Shown here piece by piece: positions 48,750 to 59,871 of a stretch of DNA of 64,000 bases. Below the pieces are notes generated by a model. The model worked only from the letters and a program-made list of their open reading frames with translations, was not told the DNA's origin and searched no databases. Source of the DNA: Solanum dulcamara (taxonomy: Eukaryota > Streptophyta > Magnoliopsida > Solanales > Solanaceae); contig NC_077242.1 in the NCBI RefSeq assembly GCF_947179165.1, forward strand, positions 77,171,097 through 77,235,096, given 5' to 3'. The translations under genes were made by a program, and so were the position numbers. Each line of letters opens with the position of its first letter. Positions within the stretch are counted from its first letter, which is position 1.

Positions 48750-50002
48750 TGGCTTATAAGGTCCTTTGTCTATTTAAAATCCCCCCTCCCCCCCACCCCC
48801 CGACTGGCTTAGTTTTGGGGCAAGACAAAAGTATTGAACATTTTTTATCTCCATCAAATATTTAACAAATTCTGATAGTTAGGTTTTACAGAAAATATAA
48901 AAAAAGATTAACCAAAACACCGATTTGGAAATGAAGTTTTGCAATTTCTGATATTTTTGATCTATATCGAGGCTGAGAATGGACCAACTATTAAATCTTG
49001 GATGAAAATTTCTTTTACCGATTTCTCTAGGTAATCTATTATTGACAACCTCGTCCAAGGAGGTGCAGATTCTGCTATTTTATCTACTTTTTGTCAAGTA
49101 CAATTTTTGGGTGTTGTAATTTTTAAAATTTGATTTTTTTCTACAACAAATTGTGATGTCTTTCTATAGAATTGTGAGTCTCTTAATTAGCTCTTGTTTC
49201 CTTGTTTTGGGATCCGTTATCTTAATTAGCTCTTGTTTCCTTGTTTTGGGATCCGTTATATTTATTTTATTTTAAATCATTGAATTTATATATTACATAA
49301 TTCGGTGCTTTTTAATCCTTTTAAAATGACAACATACATACTCTTTTTGTAATTTCTATAAAAATATGGGACTTTCATGATAATTCTGATTAATTTAGGC
49401 TCCTATTAAATTAAACTATATGAATTTATTAAATATTTAATGAACATGATAAATATGTACTTATGATAGATTTAAAAGATGAAAACTTCTTAAGAATATA
49501 TTGAAGAAAATATTTTAAATTTAATCGCAAATATTTACTTATGATAGACTACTCTAATTCAATCCAAGTAGGATCATTTATTCATAAATACTGGTTTCTT
49601 GTATTTTTATTGGACCACGCCTAAAATGATGATATGAAAAATGTGTCTTATGTTTTATGAAAGAAAACACAATTTCAATTGGTCCACTAGGAAGATATTG
49701 ATGTATGAAAGGATAAGAGCTGTCTTCATTTGATCATTAGAAGATTGCGAATTTAACCTGTAAAAATAAACTTACTGCAAAAATGCAACATAAAATTGTG
49801 TACTTGATTCGATCTTTTCTAGGAACACAAGACTGATGTGAAGTAACAAGTATATCAAGTTTCATTCTTATTTGAAAAAAAATTGCTCTCGTTTTTTACC
49901 TATGAAAACAATTCACTCTCATTTTTACCTAGTTTTCTAATAGTGAATCGGAACTTATCGATCGTTTCGATTCCGTCCGATAAGTTTCGGTAGGGGTAGA
50001 GG
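48750..50002. other. Non-coding upstream region of B2m
   Basis: Holds a C-rich run at about 48780-48802. The stretch 49570-49760 (GGACCACGCC, GGTCCACTAGGAAGATATT, GATCATTAGAAGATT) resembles units inside the inverted repeat that follows. No gene seen. Confidence 0.55.
49182..49259. repeat. 39-bp perfect tandem duplication
   Basis: CTTAATTAGCTCTTGTTTCC...GATCCGTTAT occurs twice head-to-tail without a difference. Confidence 0.9.
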
Positions 50003-50810
50003 TATACCTTCTGCAAGTTTGAAATATCAAAGACCTCTAGTCAATATATTATACATGATCTTATTTGTATTTTCATAATAAATTTATTATCATAACTTAA
50101 ACTCATAATTTTCTAATGATCAAGCAGCAACAATTATTACTAGTGGACCATTGAAATTGTGATTTTGCACAAATAAGACACGTTATTTTTAGTATATGAA
50201 AATGAAGCAAGCAATTAATAGTTAATGTATAGTAGTTGTTGCCTTGCGAATCACATAGTTGGTTGCTTCGTTCCTATAAATATTTGCCAGCATTGAATAT
50301 TTTCAAATTAATTTAAATTTATCATGATAAGTATATAATAAAATATAAGTATGCATTAATTAATTATAACTAAGTGATGATTATATATATTTACATACAT
50401 ATCATGCATCTATTGGTGTGAGTATGTTTTTTCAAATGAGAATTAAACTTCATATGCCTGTAACTTCACCTCATTCTTTTTATGAGCGTGATCCAAAAAA
50501 AAGTTCATATATCATTATCTTACAATTTTTCTAACAAATTTATCTTTACAATTCAAACACCTAATTTTCTAATGATCATGATAACTCTAATCCTTGCATA
50601 CGTTAATATCTTCCATTTGGCAAATCAGTGTTCATGGATAGATGGTCCTATTTGAATATGGGTAGGAGGAATAGTCCATTTGTTGTAATAGTGACCTTCA
50701 AAGCCACAAAAATATCATGTTAATTATATTAAACTAATGATTTTGCAATATTGATTTTATACATGCACTTTTATTCATTTACTTCCACCTTTATTTATCA
50801 CCTAATCATA

Positions 50811-50811
<1 letters not shown>

Positions 50812-50844
<33 letters not shown>
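50812..50844. repeat. (TA)n microsatellite in the left arm
   Basis: About 16 TA units. The mirrored place in the right arm (near 51515-51535) has only a short AT-rich remnant. Confidence 0.9.
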
Positions 50845-50847
<3 letters not shown>

Positions 50848-52157
50848 TTTCTTTTACGTTTTTTGTTATCAATGGGGTCCAAGAATGAGTGGTCCACGTC
50901 TATATATTAGATATAATCTTATCTTGTATTTTTGTGATAAATTTAATTTTGTGATTATGACAACTATTATGCTTGCCTACGTTAATATCTTCATAGTGGA
51001 CCAATTCATGAAATTGTTGTTTTCTTACATAAATAAGACACTTTTTTTTTAATATTTGTGATAAATAACCAAACAGTTAATAATTGTACAATACTTGCCA
51101 GAAAAAATACATCATAACCAAAAAAAAATAAAATCCAATTCACGTGAATGAAAAGTGTTTTTAAATTGGACCACACCTAAAAATGTTTGATATGTTGAAA
51201 GTACTTTTCATTCACGTGAATTGGTTTTTTTTTTTTTTGGTTATGATGTATTTTTTCTGGCAAGTATTGTACAATTATTAATTGTTTGGTTCTCTATCAC
51301 AACTATAAAAAAAAGTGTCTTATTTATGCAAGAAAACAACAATTTCATGAATTGGTCCACTATGAAGATATTAACGTAGGCAAGCATAATAGTTGTCATA
51401 ATCACAAAATTAAATTTATCACAAAAATACAAGATAAGATCATATCTAATATATAGACGTGGACCACTCATTCTTGGACCCCACTGATAACAAAAAACGA
51501 AAAGAAAGACAAAAAAAATATTATATTTATATACTATGATAAGGTGATAAATAAAGGTGGAAGTAAATGAATAAAAGTGCATGTAAAAAATCAATATTGC
51601 AAAATCATTAGTTTAATATAATTAACATGATATTTTTGTGGCTTTGAAGGTCACTATTACAACAAATGGACTATTCCTCCTACCCATATTCAAATAGGAC
51701 CATCTATCCATGAACACTGATTTGCCAAATGGAAGATATTAACGTATGCAAGGATTAGAGTTATCATGATCATTAGAAAATTAGGTGTTTGAATTGTAAA
51801 GATAAATTTGTTAGAAAAATTGTAAGATAATGATATATGAACTTTTTTTTGGATCACGCTCATAAAAAGAATGAGGTACAGGCATATGAAGTTTAATTCT
51901 CATTTGAAAAAACATACTCACACCAATAGATGCATGATATGTATGTAAATATATATAATCATCACTTAGTTATAATTAATTAATGCATACTTATATTTTA
52001 TTATATACTTATCATGATAAATTTAAATTAATTTGAAAATATTCAATGCGGGCAAATATTTATAGGAATGAAGCAACCAACTATGCGATTCGCAAGACAA
52101 CAACTACTATACATTAACTATTAATTGCTTGCTTCATTTTCATATACTAAAAATAAG

Positions 52158-52558
52158 AAAAAATTACTTGATTGAGTGTTTTTTAAAAATTAATTACTAA
52201 TTTTAGCGATATTTTTTATTTATTACCGTTTGTAGCAATACATTGCAATATTATGATAAATCTACACTTGTATTAAAAGTGAATTATGCATACAATATAA
52301 ATGTATTATAAATATTTTAAAATATATATTATGTTTGTGTAGTAAGAAACTGACATAATGTATTATAAGTCTATTAAAATATGTGATAAGTGTATTATCT
52401 ATCTATAAAACTTGTATTATATATGTTTTATAAATAGTTCGCTGCAATATGTATTAAAACTGTATTATAAATGTATTATAAGTGTTTAGTGAAATTATTT
52501 TTTTATTGCTATAAATGATAAATATTTTCTTAATATTGTATATTTATGTTAGTTTCCC
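52158..52558. mobile_element. MITE-like insertion in the right arm of the inverted repeat
   Basis: Same element as 41515-41922 (GAAAAAATTACTTGATTGAG ... TATGTTAGTTTCCC). It splits the right-arm sequence CTAAAAATAACGTGTC, which is uninterrupted in the left arm, with AAAATA repeated at both junctions. Confidence 0.82.
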
Positions 52559-52759
52559 TAAAAATAACGTGTCTTATTTGTGCAAAATCACAATTTCAAT
52601 GGTCCACTAGTAATAATTGTTGCTGCTTGATCATTAGAAAATTATGATTTTAAGTTATGATAATAAATTTATTATGAATATACAAATAAGATCATGTATA
52701 ATATATTGACTAGAGGTAGACAATATTGATTATTTTATAAAAAAGATAAATAAGAATAT

Positions 52760-52760
<1 letters not shown>

Positions 52761-52815
<55 letters not shown>
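52761..52815. repeat. (AT)n(TA)n microsatellite
   Basis: About 55 bp of AT repeat flanked by AATAAGAATATGG and CCATTACATGTTCTTATT, which are themselves inverted relative to each other. Confidence 0.9.
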
Positions 52816-52817
<2 letters not shown>

Positions 52818-52857
52818 ATTACATGTTCTTATTTATTTCAAACTTGCAGAAGGTATA

Positions 52858-54742
52858 ATCAAGCACTTCAAATAATTTCACAAGTATGAGTTAAAGAATG
52901 ACGAAGTTTGATATGATATACTTTAGGATCTAGCTAGGTAGTAATTAGTTGAGATTTGCGTACCATATATATAGAGATATGACTCAATAATTCATTGCGA
53001 TTAGAGTGATCGTCGCTTGAAAATCATATGACCACCGAACCTTCTTAATTTTTCATGATTTGATCCCATACCTCATATCCAAGAGGGGAGGGGCTTCAAA
53101 TCATTAACTCAAGCTAAACATTTTACTAGAAAACTAGTTATATTGATCTAGGTAAGCGGTGACAACGAAAGGACTTTTAAGCCTGAGGAGTGGTGATCGC
53201 GGTAGGATAAAATGGTATTTAAACTAGACGGTTGAAAAGGCCTTTGTAATCTGTCTTTTCATGGGTGGTGAGCGCAGAGGAAAAAATCATTCATTAAATC
53301 GTAACACATCCGAAGGCACGAGCAAACCTAGAGATTTTCTTTAATGTATACATATATAGGAGAGGATGGAAGGGGAATCTTGGAGTAACTGGTAAAGTTG
53401 TTGCCATGTGACCAGAAGGTCAGGAGCTCCTGACCTTTATATAGGAGATGATCTAAACGATAGGTAGATGTTGATTATTTATTTATTATAAAAAGTGAAT
53501 AAGATGGATTAGATGTATCAAATATGAAACCATTTAAGACAAGGGGGTGGTCCTATATTATCCCATATTGTAAACGTGGTTCCAGTACAGGTACAAAATT
53601 CAATAATTGACACTTTGTTCTATTGATGCTACGATTAAATCAGAATGATTTTTTATTATTATTATTGAAGTTATAAAAGAATATACCATTGTGATACTAA
53701 AACTTACTTTTAAGTTACTAAAGTTGAAACTTAGCACTAAAATTTCAGTTTTTTTTATATCCTTTCAAAGGCATTACAATAGCAGTTAGCTGCGTATAAG
53801 AATTCTAATTTTGTAATCTAAATGTTATAGAGCTACAACAACTATTGTTGCGTCTATATTCCAAACAAATTGAGATCGTTTAGCCTTATCAATCTTTGTA
53901 GAATATGTCGTCCATATTTAACATTATTTAGCCTATTTTGATCTAACTTATTTCAGCCAAAGTAAAATTTAGGCAAGTAAATGACCCATACATTTAATTT
54001 ATTAAATCAACTTTTTTTAACATGTATAAATTCAACTCAACCCACCTATTTGACACCCTTAAAACTAACCAATCTCAACTCATATTATGTACAAGTGAAA
54101 TTCTACTACTTCAAACGAGAATTTAATATTTGACTTATGAAAAAGAATATGAGAACGTATTAAATACATAATTAAAATATATAAAAATACGCTCTAAATT
54201 TCAAGCAACCAAAATCATGACCATGATATTTGATCAAATAAGCAACCAAAATCATGACCATGATATTTGGTCAATAAGCAACAAAAATTACTCTCACGAG
54301 TCGTGGGAATGGAGAAACTCTTGGTAGGGTGCGCTAACTTCTCCAACCTCTATTGAGTCCTCCTAGGTGGTGAATCCAAATTAGTCAAGCTAGTAAATTT
54401 TGAATATTGAATGACTATGAAAAAAATAACAATAACAAGTATGCTTCAATCTCAAACAAGTTGGAGTCGATCGTACGAATCCTCATTTCTTCATTTAAGC
54501 TTAACTCATATCATTATTATATATAAAGATAGATACACTACTAAAAACAAGCCAAAACCGACCAAATTCGATCTATTTTGTAATTTTTTTTAAAGAAATC
54601 GATCGAGTGGTCAAACTTTTGTCAACTTATTAAATAAAATGACCGAATTACCGACCAATGCGATAGGTAATTTATTTATTTCTTTAAAAAAGTTGAGTCC
54701 GTCGTTAATTATTTCACCAAAAAATGAGCTTGAAGAATATAT
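52858..54742. other. Non-coding stretch with repeat fragments
   Basis: No gene seen. Contains a SINE head fragment (53374-53432) and a 37-bp tandem duplication (AAGCAACCAAAATCATGACC..., 54203 and 54240). Confidence 0.55.
53374..53432 (+). mobile_element. TS-like SINE head fragment
   Basis: GGAATCTTGGAGTAACTGG, then AAAGTTGTTGCCATGTGACC and AGAAGGTCA match the tRNA-derived 5' part of the SINE at 5701-5875. The rest is absent. Confidence 0.65.
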
Positions 54743-57182
54743 TGTAACACCCCTCAAAATTTTCTCTAATATTCGGGCCTTCTTTGTATACGTGTGGGGC
54801 TCATCGCATTTAATTCGAAGTATGTGCTTGAGTTAAGATGAGTCCCTGAGAAATTTAAGAGCGTTGGAGGTGATGTGGGGTCATTGAGAACCCCTAGGAC
54901 CGAGCTAAGTCCAAAAGATCCGTCGTGGCTAAGTTTATGACGAGTTCATGTAAGGGTCGACTTTTAACGACCTTATCTTTTGAAAGACGTCAATCAGGGT
55001 GGACCACGACCTATCAAATTAAAGATCGTCGAGTCTTTTTTCCAACGCCACCAAGAACGTGAATTTTGGAGTTCGGAGTCAAAAGATATGACGATCCTAA
55101 GAGGAACTAGCACGACAGGAAATTCATTTTTGGCCTGGATTGCAATTGCTGGGAAAATGGCCTTGGCGCTGTAAGGGCGCGACGCGCCACTATCGCGCTA
55201 GAAATATGCCTCAGTAGTTTGGTCCCTGGCGCGACGCGCTACTAAAAGTTGTGCAGGGTTTTTTAGGCCAAATTCCCAGAATTCAGAACAATAGGCTTGG
55301 CGCTGTAAGAGCGCGACGCGCCACTATCGCGCCAGAAACATGCCTCAGTAGTTTGGTCCTTGGCGCGATGCGCCACTAAAAGTTGTGCAGGTTTTAGGCA
55401 TAATTGGCCTTGGCGCTGTAAGGGCGCGACGCGCCACTATCGCGCCAAGGGCGTTTTGGCCTAATTTTCAGAATTTTGGAGGAAGGGCAATTTGGGAATT
55501 TTCCCAAATTATATATACACTAGCCTTGTATATTTGAGATCATTTTCTTTGAGCCCCTCTCTCTCTCTAAAAGCCCTAGATCCTCTCTCTTCTCTTTTCC
55601 TCCATTTCCACCCAAAAAGGAGTCCAAGAGCTTCAAGATTGGAGTCCTCCATTGAAGTCCCAACATCAAGGTTTTCTCCAAGTCTTCACTAAGGTATGTA
55701 AGGCTATCCAAAACATGGGTTGAGTCTACCCATGTGCCCTACTCTTGTTTTGAGGTTAGATATTTATGGGAATGAAGTTTCTTGGTATGGTACATGTTTT
55801 GAATGAGTTTGTCTCCATTTTATTTAATTATTTATGTGCCAATGTTGTTGAGCTAAGAGGTTCCTAAAACGAGCCCTTATGTGAGTATGAGATGATGAAG
55901 AAATGAGTTGCTAAATATGTTTCATTGATCTTCTTAATTATGTAGATTTGATAAAGTATATTATTTTCTTAAAAATGTTGCCTATTATAAAAATATCGAT
56001 TTGAAGTCTTGAAGATGTGATGAGTCACAAGGATTTTCTCAAATGGATGGAGGTAATGATTGATGATATCTAGATGATGTTATATATGCGCATTTAGAAT
56101 TTCTTTTGAAGATATGATTGAGATTGAACGAATAGTATGCTTGGAAGAGAATTGATTGTGATAAAGTTGATGAGTTGACAAGGTTGTAATGAGACTTGTT
56201 GATATGAGTTGATTGAGTTGATTGGATGGAGTTTTATGAGCATTGAGTCTTGGAAGGAGTATCGAGCACCGAATTGGGCAAGAGTATAGTCCATACTCGA
56301 ACCCAATACCTGTGTTGCCAAACGTAGGGGGGGATTGAACCGTTAAAATCGGATGCTTCCCCGAGAGCTTTGTCCTGACATTATAGGACCTGGTTGGATT
56401 GGATCCATGAGTGTTTGATTCGTTCATACCCTGGCAAGGTATGAACGGGCGTGGCAACAACGTCGTTTTGTTGTACCTTCACTGGCTCATAAGTGTTGGT
56501 TGTCGGTTAAGAGAAACTCCCAAATAGGTGTTGATAGTACTCTGAGTCAGATTGAGTTGAATTGCACATGATTGGTCCCGTCTAAATCATATTCTTGTTT
56601 AGACTTAGGACATTTGATTGAGTTGTCATTCCTCTTGAGTTGAGCTCCCGATTTGATTGATTCTTCCTTGATGTTCGTTGTATTCGACCATTTTTACATA
56701 CTCGTACATTCCATGTACTGATGCCATTTGGCCTGCATCGTTTCATGATGCAGAGACATGTACTACAGATCATCAACCAACGCTCCGTTGAAGATCCACA
56801 TACACTTCCAGCCAGTCAGTGAGTCCTCCTAATTCCCGGAGGATATTGAGCCTTCTTGTATAGTTTTGTTGTTCTTCCTTTTATTTAGATTGTTGGTAGC
56901 CATGGGCTTGTCATTGGCACCTCTTAGACTTGAGTAGAGGCTTCATAGATTGGAGTGTGGAGAGGTCGAGCTGTTATGTTGAGGAGTCTTAATTTATTGT
57001 CTTGTTGGATTGTAAATGTTTGGCCTTCGTCCCTTATATTACGAATAGTGTTTCATGAATTGAGTTTTCCACTAAGAGAATGTGCTTGAATAAATGAGTG
57101 ACTGTACCAGGTGGTTCGCTCGGAGGTCAGAAATGGCCTTCGGGTGCCGGTTACGTCTAGGGTACCCTCCCGGGGCGTGACA
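54743..57182. mobile_element. Solo LTR (Ty3/gypsy-like)
   Basis: A 2440-bp block starts TGTAACACCCC and ends CCCGGGGCGTGACA, with the 5-bp target duplication TATAT (54738-54742 and 57183-57187). Its right end, inverted, reads TGTCACGCCCCGGGAGGGTA, close to the chromovirus LTR start TGTCACACCCCGAGAGGGTA at 15737, so it lies in the opposite plus-strand orientation. No internal region. Frames inside (for example 54980-55174) are not genes. Confidence 0.9.
55150..55455. repeat. GC-rich repeat inside the solo LTR
   Basis: Two and a half copies of a unit of about 130 bp containing TTGGCGCTGTAAGGGCGCGA, CGCGCCACTATCGCGC and GCCTCAGTAGTTTGGTC. Each unit holds short palindromes (GGCGCGACGCGCC). Related sequence occurs inverted in the LTR at 11759-13328. 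Confidence 0.82.
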
Positions 57183-58476
57183 TATATATTCAAAAAAAAC
57201 ACGAAAGTGTTAAACTAGCAAGCACCAATGGTTTTGGGCTTCTATCAAGGTAAATACAAGGGTTCGATTTAGGTTTCTTATCAGGCAAATCGGATGAATA
57301 ATTACGCTTAACGGTTCAGCTTATCGGTTAATTATCAACTTTTAAATGTACTAATCTGTTAGCCAATCCGTAAAATGTCGTGATTGATTCGATATCGGGC
57401 AAGCAATTATCAGACGGCATACAAACTAAATCAAAATCATGAAAATTAGAATCACAACATGTAATTCAACTTTCACCAACAAAATTAAAATTACAGCTTC
57501 TAGTTCTTTTGTACAACTGCTTTTGCAAAGATAAAACATCGAAACCATTGTATGTGGTATAGAAAAAACAACCAGTAGATAATAAATGACACAACTCCTC
57601 AGCTTGTGGCAAGTTCTTTTACACAAATCTTTCTTTTATAATACCAATTTTATTAAAAGTGGATGTGTTTTAGGGTCAGAAGGGACGATTGATGAGGAGT
57701 GACTCGTTATTTCCTAAGTTAGAGAAATGAATAGAATATTGAATGGGGCTTTATCTTTTGGATTTATAATGGACGCTCATATATTTAGGGGTAAAAATAT
57801 AAATATGATGAATTTTAAAGATCAGCACTTAATTACTCGATAAAGAAATTAAGTAATCCACCCCCACATTGATAAGTCGTTAATTATAAAATTTTGATTT
57901 GTTCACTAATAATTAATTCGATAACCCAATACAAATACATTAATTTTGTAGTTGAGTTATCGATTATGGTTCAATTTTGAACAATGATCCCCAGATGGCG
58001 TATTTTCTATAATTGTATAATTTTAAAAACAAACTGAGTTGATCATTTTTTTTAACATCGTGTCTTAGTAAAAGCCGATTTTTTTTATATATGAAAAATC
58101 TACTGCAAAATCAACCATCTCAGCTGGTTTTTTTGGACCGACGAGCTCCTTTTCGACATCCCATTTTTAGTCGTAAATGACACTGTTCACTTTCACTTGT
58201 CCACTATTTTATTAATAGATTTTAATTTTTATTTGTCACTTTAACATATTTAGAAACGACAATTATTTTTTCTATGTTTTACTCTTAATATTAATTACTT
58301 ATTCTCCAAATTATTTTTCAAGACATAATAATAAACATCAATAAATTTTAATAGTGTGGTAAAATAGTCATGTCAATCATTGTTTCCTTAAAATATGACA
58401 GATAAAAATGGACGGAAGGATGTTAGATACTATGAAATTGGAAAAAAAAAAGGAAAAAAAAATCCTATCAATGTTC
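57183..58476. other. Upstream region of RNT-C, no gene seen
   Basis: AT-rich with no convincing coding sequence. A 66-codon minus-strand frame at 57426-57626 shows nothing recognisable. Confidence 0.55.
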
Positions 58477-58484
58477 TTATAAAT
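58477..58484 (+). promoter_or_regulatory. Probable TATA box of RNT-C
   Basis: TTATAAAT lies 49 bp before the ATG at 58526, the same spacing as in RNT-A2. Confidence 0.55.
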
Positions 58485-58525
58485 CTTCCACTCTATTGGT
58501 CAACCAATCTCCACACACAAACAAC

Positions 58526-59871
58526 ATGAAGAAACTTCCCTTCTCACTTCTTCTCATTTTGCTACTTGAAATAACAATTTCTGTTGACTCTCAAAATCCA
58601 TCACTCTTGCAATTTGTGCTTCAATGGCCACCAACTTTCTGTATTCAACTGAATTCTGCACAAACACCAGGCAGGTGCAAAGAACCAATTCTTCAGCATA
58701 ATTTGACACTCCATGGCCTTTGGCCAGCAGATCAAGACGGATATAGCATTAAGTGCCCTGAGACACCAGATCCAAATTGGAATCAAATTGTACGTATTGA
58801 CCTTTCAGTAACGAGAGTTTGTGTTTTATGCACTGAAGATATTAAATTATTTTTTTATATAATCAGGACATACACATATAAGTGTATATAATAAGGGATT
58901 ACTTCTTGTAAAAATACCTATTTTTTTTAATCGAACCTGAGATTTTTCCTTTTTTTGTGTATGTTTTACTGTTTCTTTAGGTCAAATCTTTAACATTTTG
59001 ACTTTTATTTCATTCTTCTATAGTAGTAGGTTTTATTAAAAAAATAGTCGCATTTTTAGATGTAAAGTTTGTAAAATTTGCAAAAAAAAAAAAGAAGTGG
59101 TTTCTTATAATCAAGCTTTTGATGAGGTGACATTATTATCAGGTCATCGATCGTTTGATGCTCATTAGAAAGATATATTTACATGCAATTACCTATTAAT
59201 TATTAAATGATTTGATCGTGTAAATATTTTTGCAGTTTACAAGAACAGTAGAAAATCAACTCATGGCATTTTGGCCACCACTTAGAGAAAACGCCCAAAA
59301 TTGGGACCTATGGAAGCACGAGTGGCGCGACCATGGATCGTGTGGAGGAACAACAGCACAAGTATACTTCAACACAGCAATAAAGATCAACAACATGCTT
59401 GGAAAGGGCAACTTGTTCAATTACTTGAAAACAAGTGGGATTATTGCTTGTGATAGCTTGTCTTTTGCTAGAAAAGATATTGTTCAGGCTGTCCAAAAGG
59501 TGTTTGTTGTAACACCTCCTTCTCCTCCTCGTGCTCCTCCACCGCCTCCTCCTTGTACTCCTCCTCCTCCTCCGCCTGCTCTTAATGTTTACCTCAGATG
59601 TATTCCAATTGATTCAACAAACAGAACTCATGTTTACTTGAGTGAGGTTATCTTGTGCACTAATTTGGCTGGCACTAGTTTCATTGCATGCCCTACAAAA
59701 GCTGCTCCAACAAGCTGTTCTAGTGGAGCTAGGATTATGCTACCTCATCCAAAACCTCAACGGTAAAACTTTAATTCTCTAAAAACTTACTCGCTTTCAA
59801 TATTTATATCAGCCAATTTCCAACTGATTCTATATTGATTTTACCTTTATTCATTTCTTTGTAGGCCATGA
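58526..59871 (+). CDS. RNase T2 (S-like) gene RNT-C, catalytically complete, proline-rich insert
   Basis: Exons 58526-58789, 59236-59762 and 59865-59871 give 265 aa. The start is MKKLPFSLLL, since the open frame upstream has no ATG. Residues 1-22 are a signal peptide. The catalytic motifs are LTLHGLWP (H63) and HEWRDHGSC (E117, H121), so all three catalytic residues are present and RNA cleavage in the secretory pathway or apoplast is expected. Ten Cys are spread as in the family. Unusually, residues about 181-204 are a proline-rich run (PPSPPRAPPPPPPC, then TPPPPPP) where relatives have a short P-x-L-x-C loop; the run still contains one Cys. The tail LNVYLRCIPI...CSSGARIMLPHPKPQRP follows. 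Intron 2 lies just before the stop, so splicing changes only the last residue (RP against R). Confidence 0.92.

Larger units (their letters stand above)
50003..52857. repeat. Large inverted repeat (palindrome), arms over 1.1 kb
   Basis: Left arm 50003-51156 (from TATACCTTCTGCAAGTTTGAA to CCAATTCACGTGAATGAAAAGT) reappears inverted at 51203-52857, with a spacer of only about 46 bp. The right arm is longer because of a MITE (52158-52558) and an AT microsatellite block with flanks (about 52720-52835). Small frames mirrored in both arms (near 50843-51052 and 51241-51594) follow from the symmetry and are not genes. Confidence 0.92.

Noticed and set aside
50843..51594. Two small frames with nearly the same protein on opposite strands
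   Set aside because: They are mirror images created by the large inverted repeat; no start context or domain.
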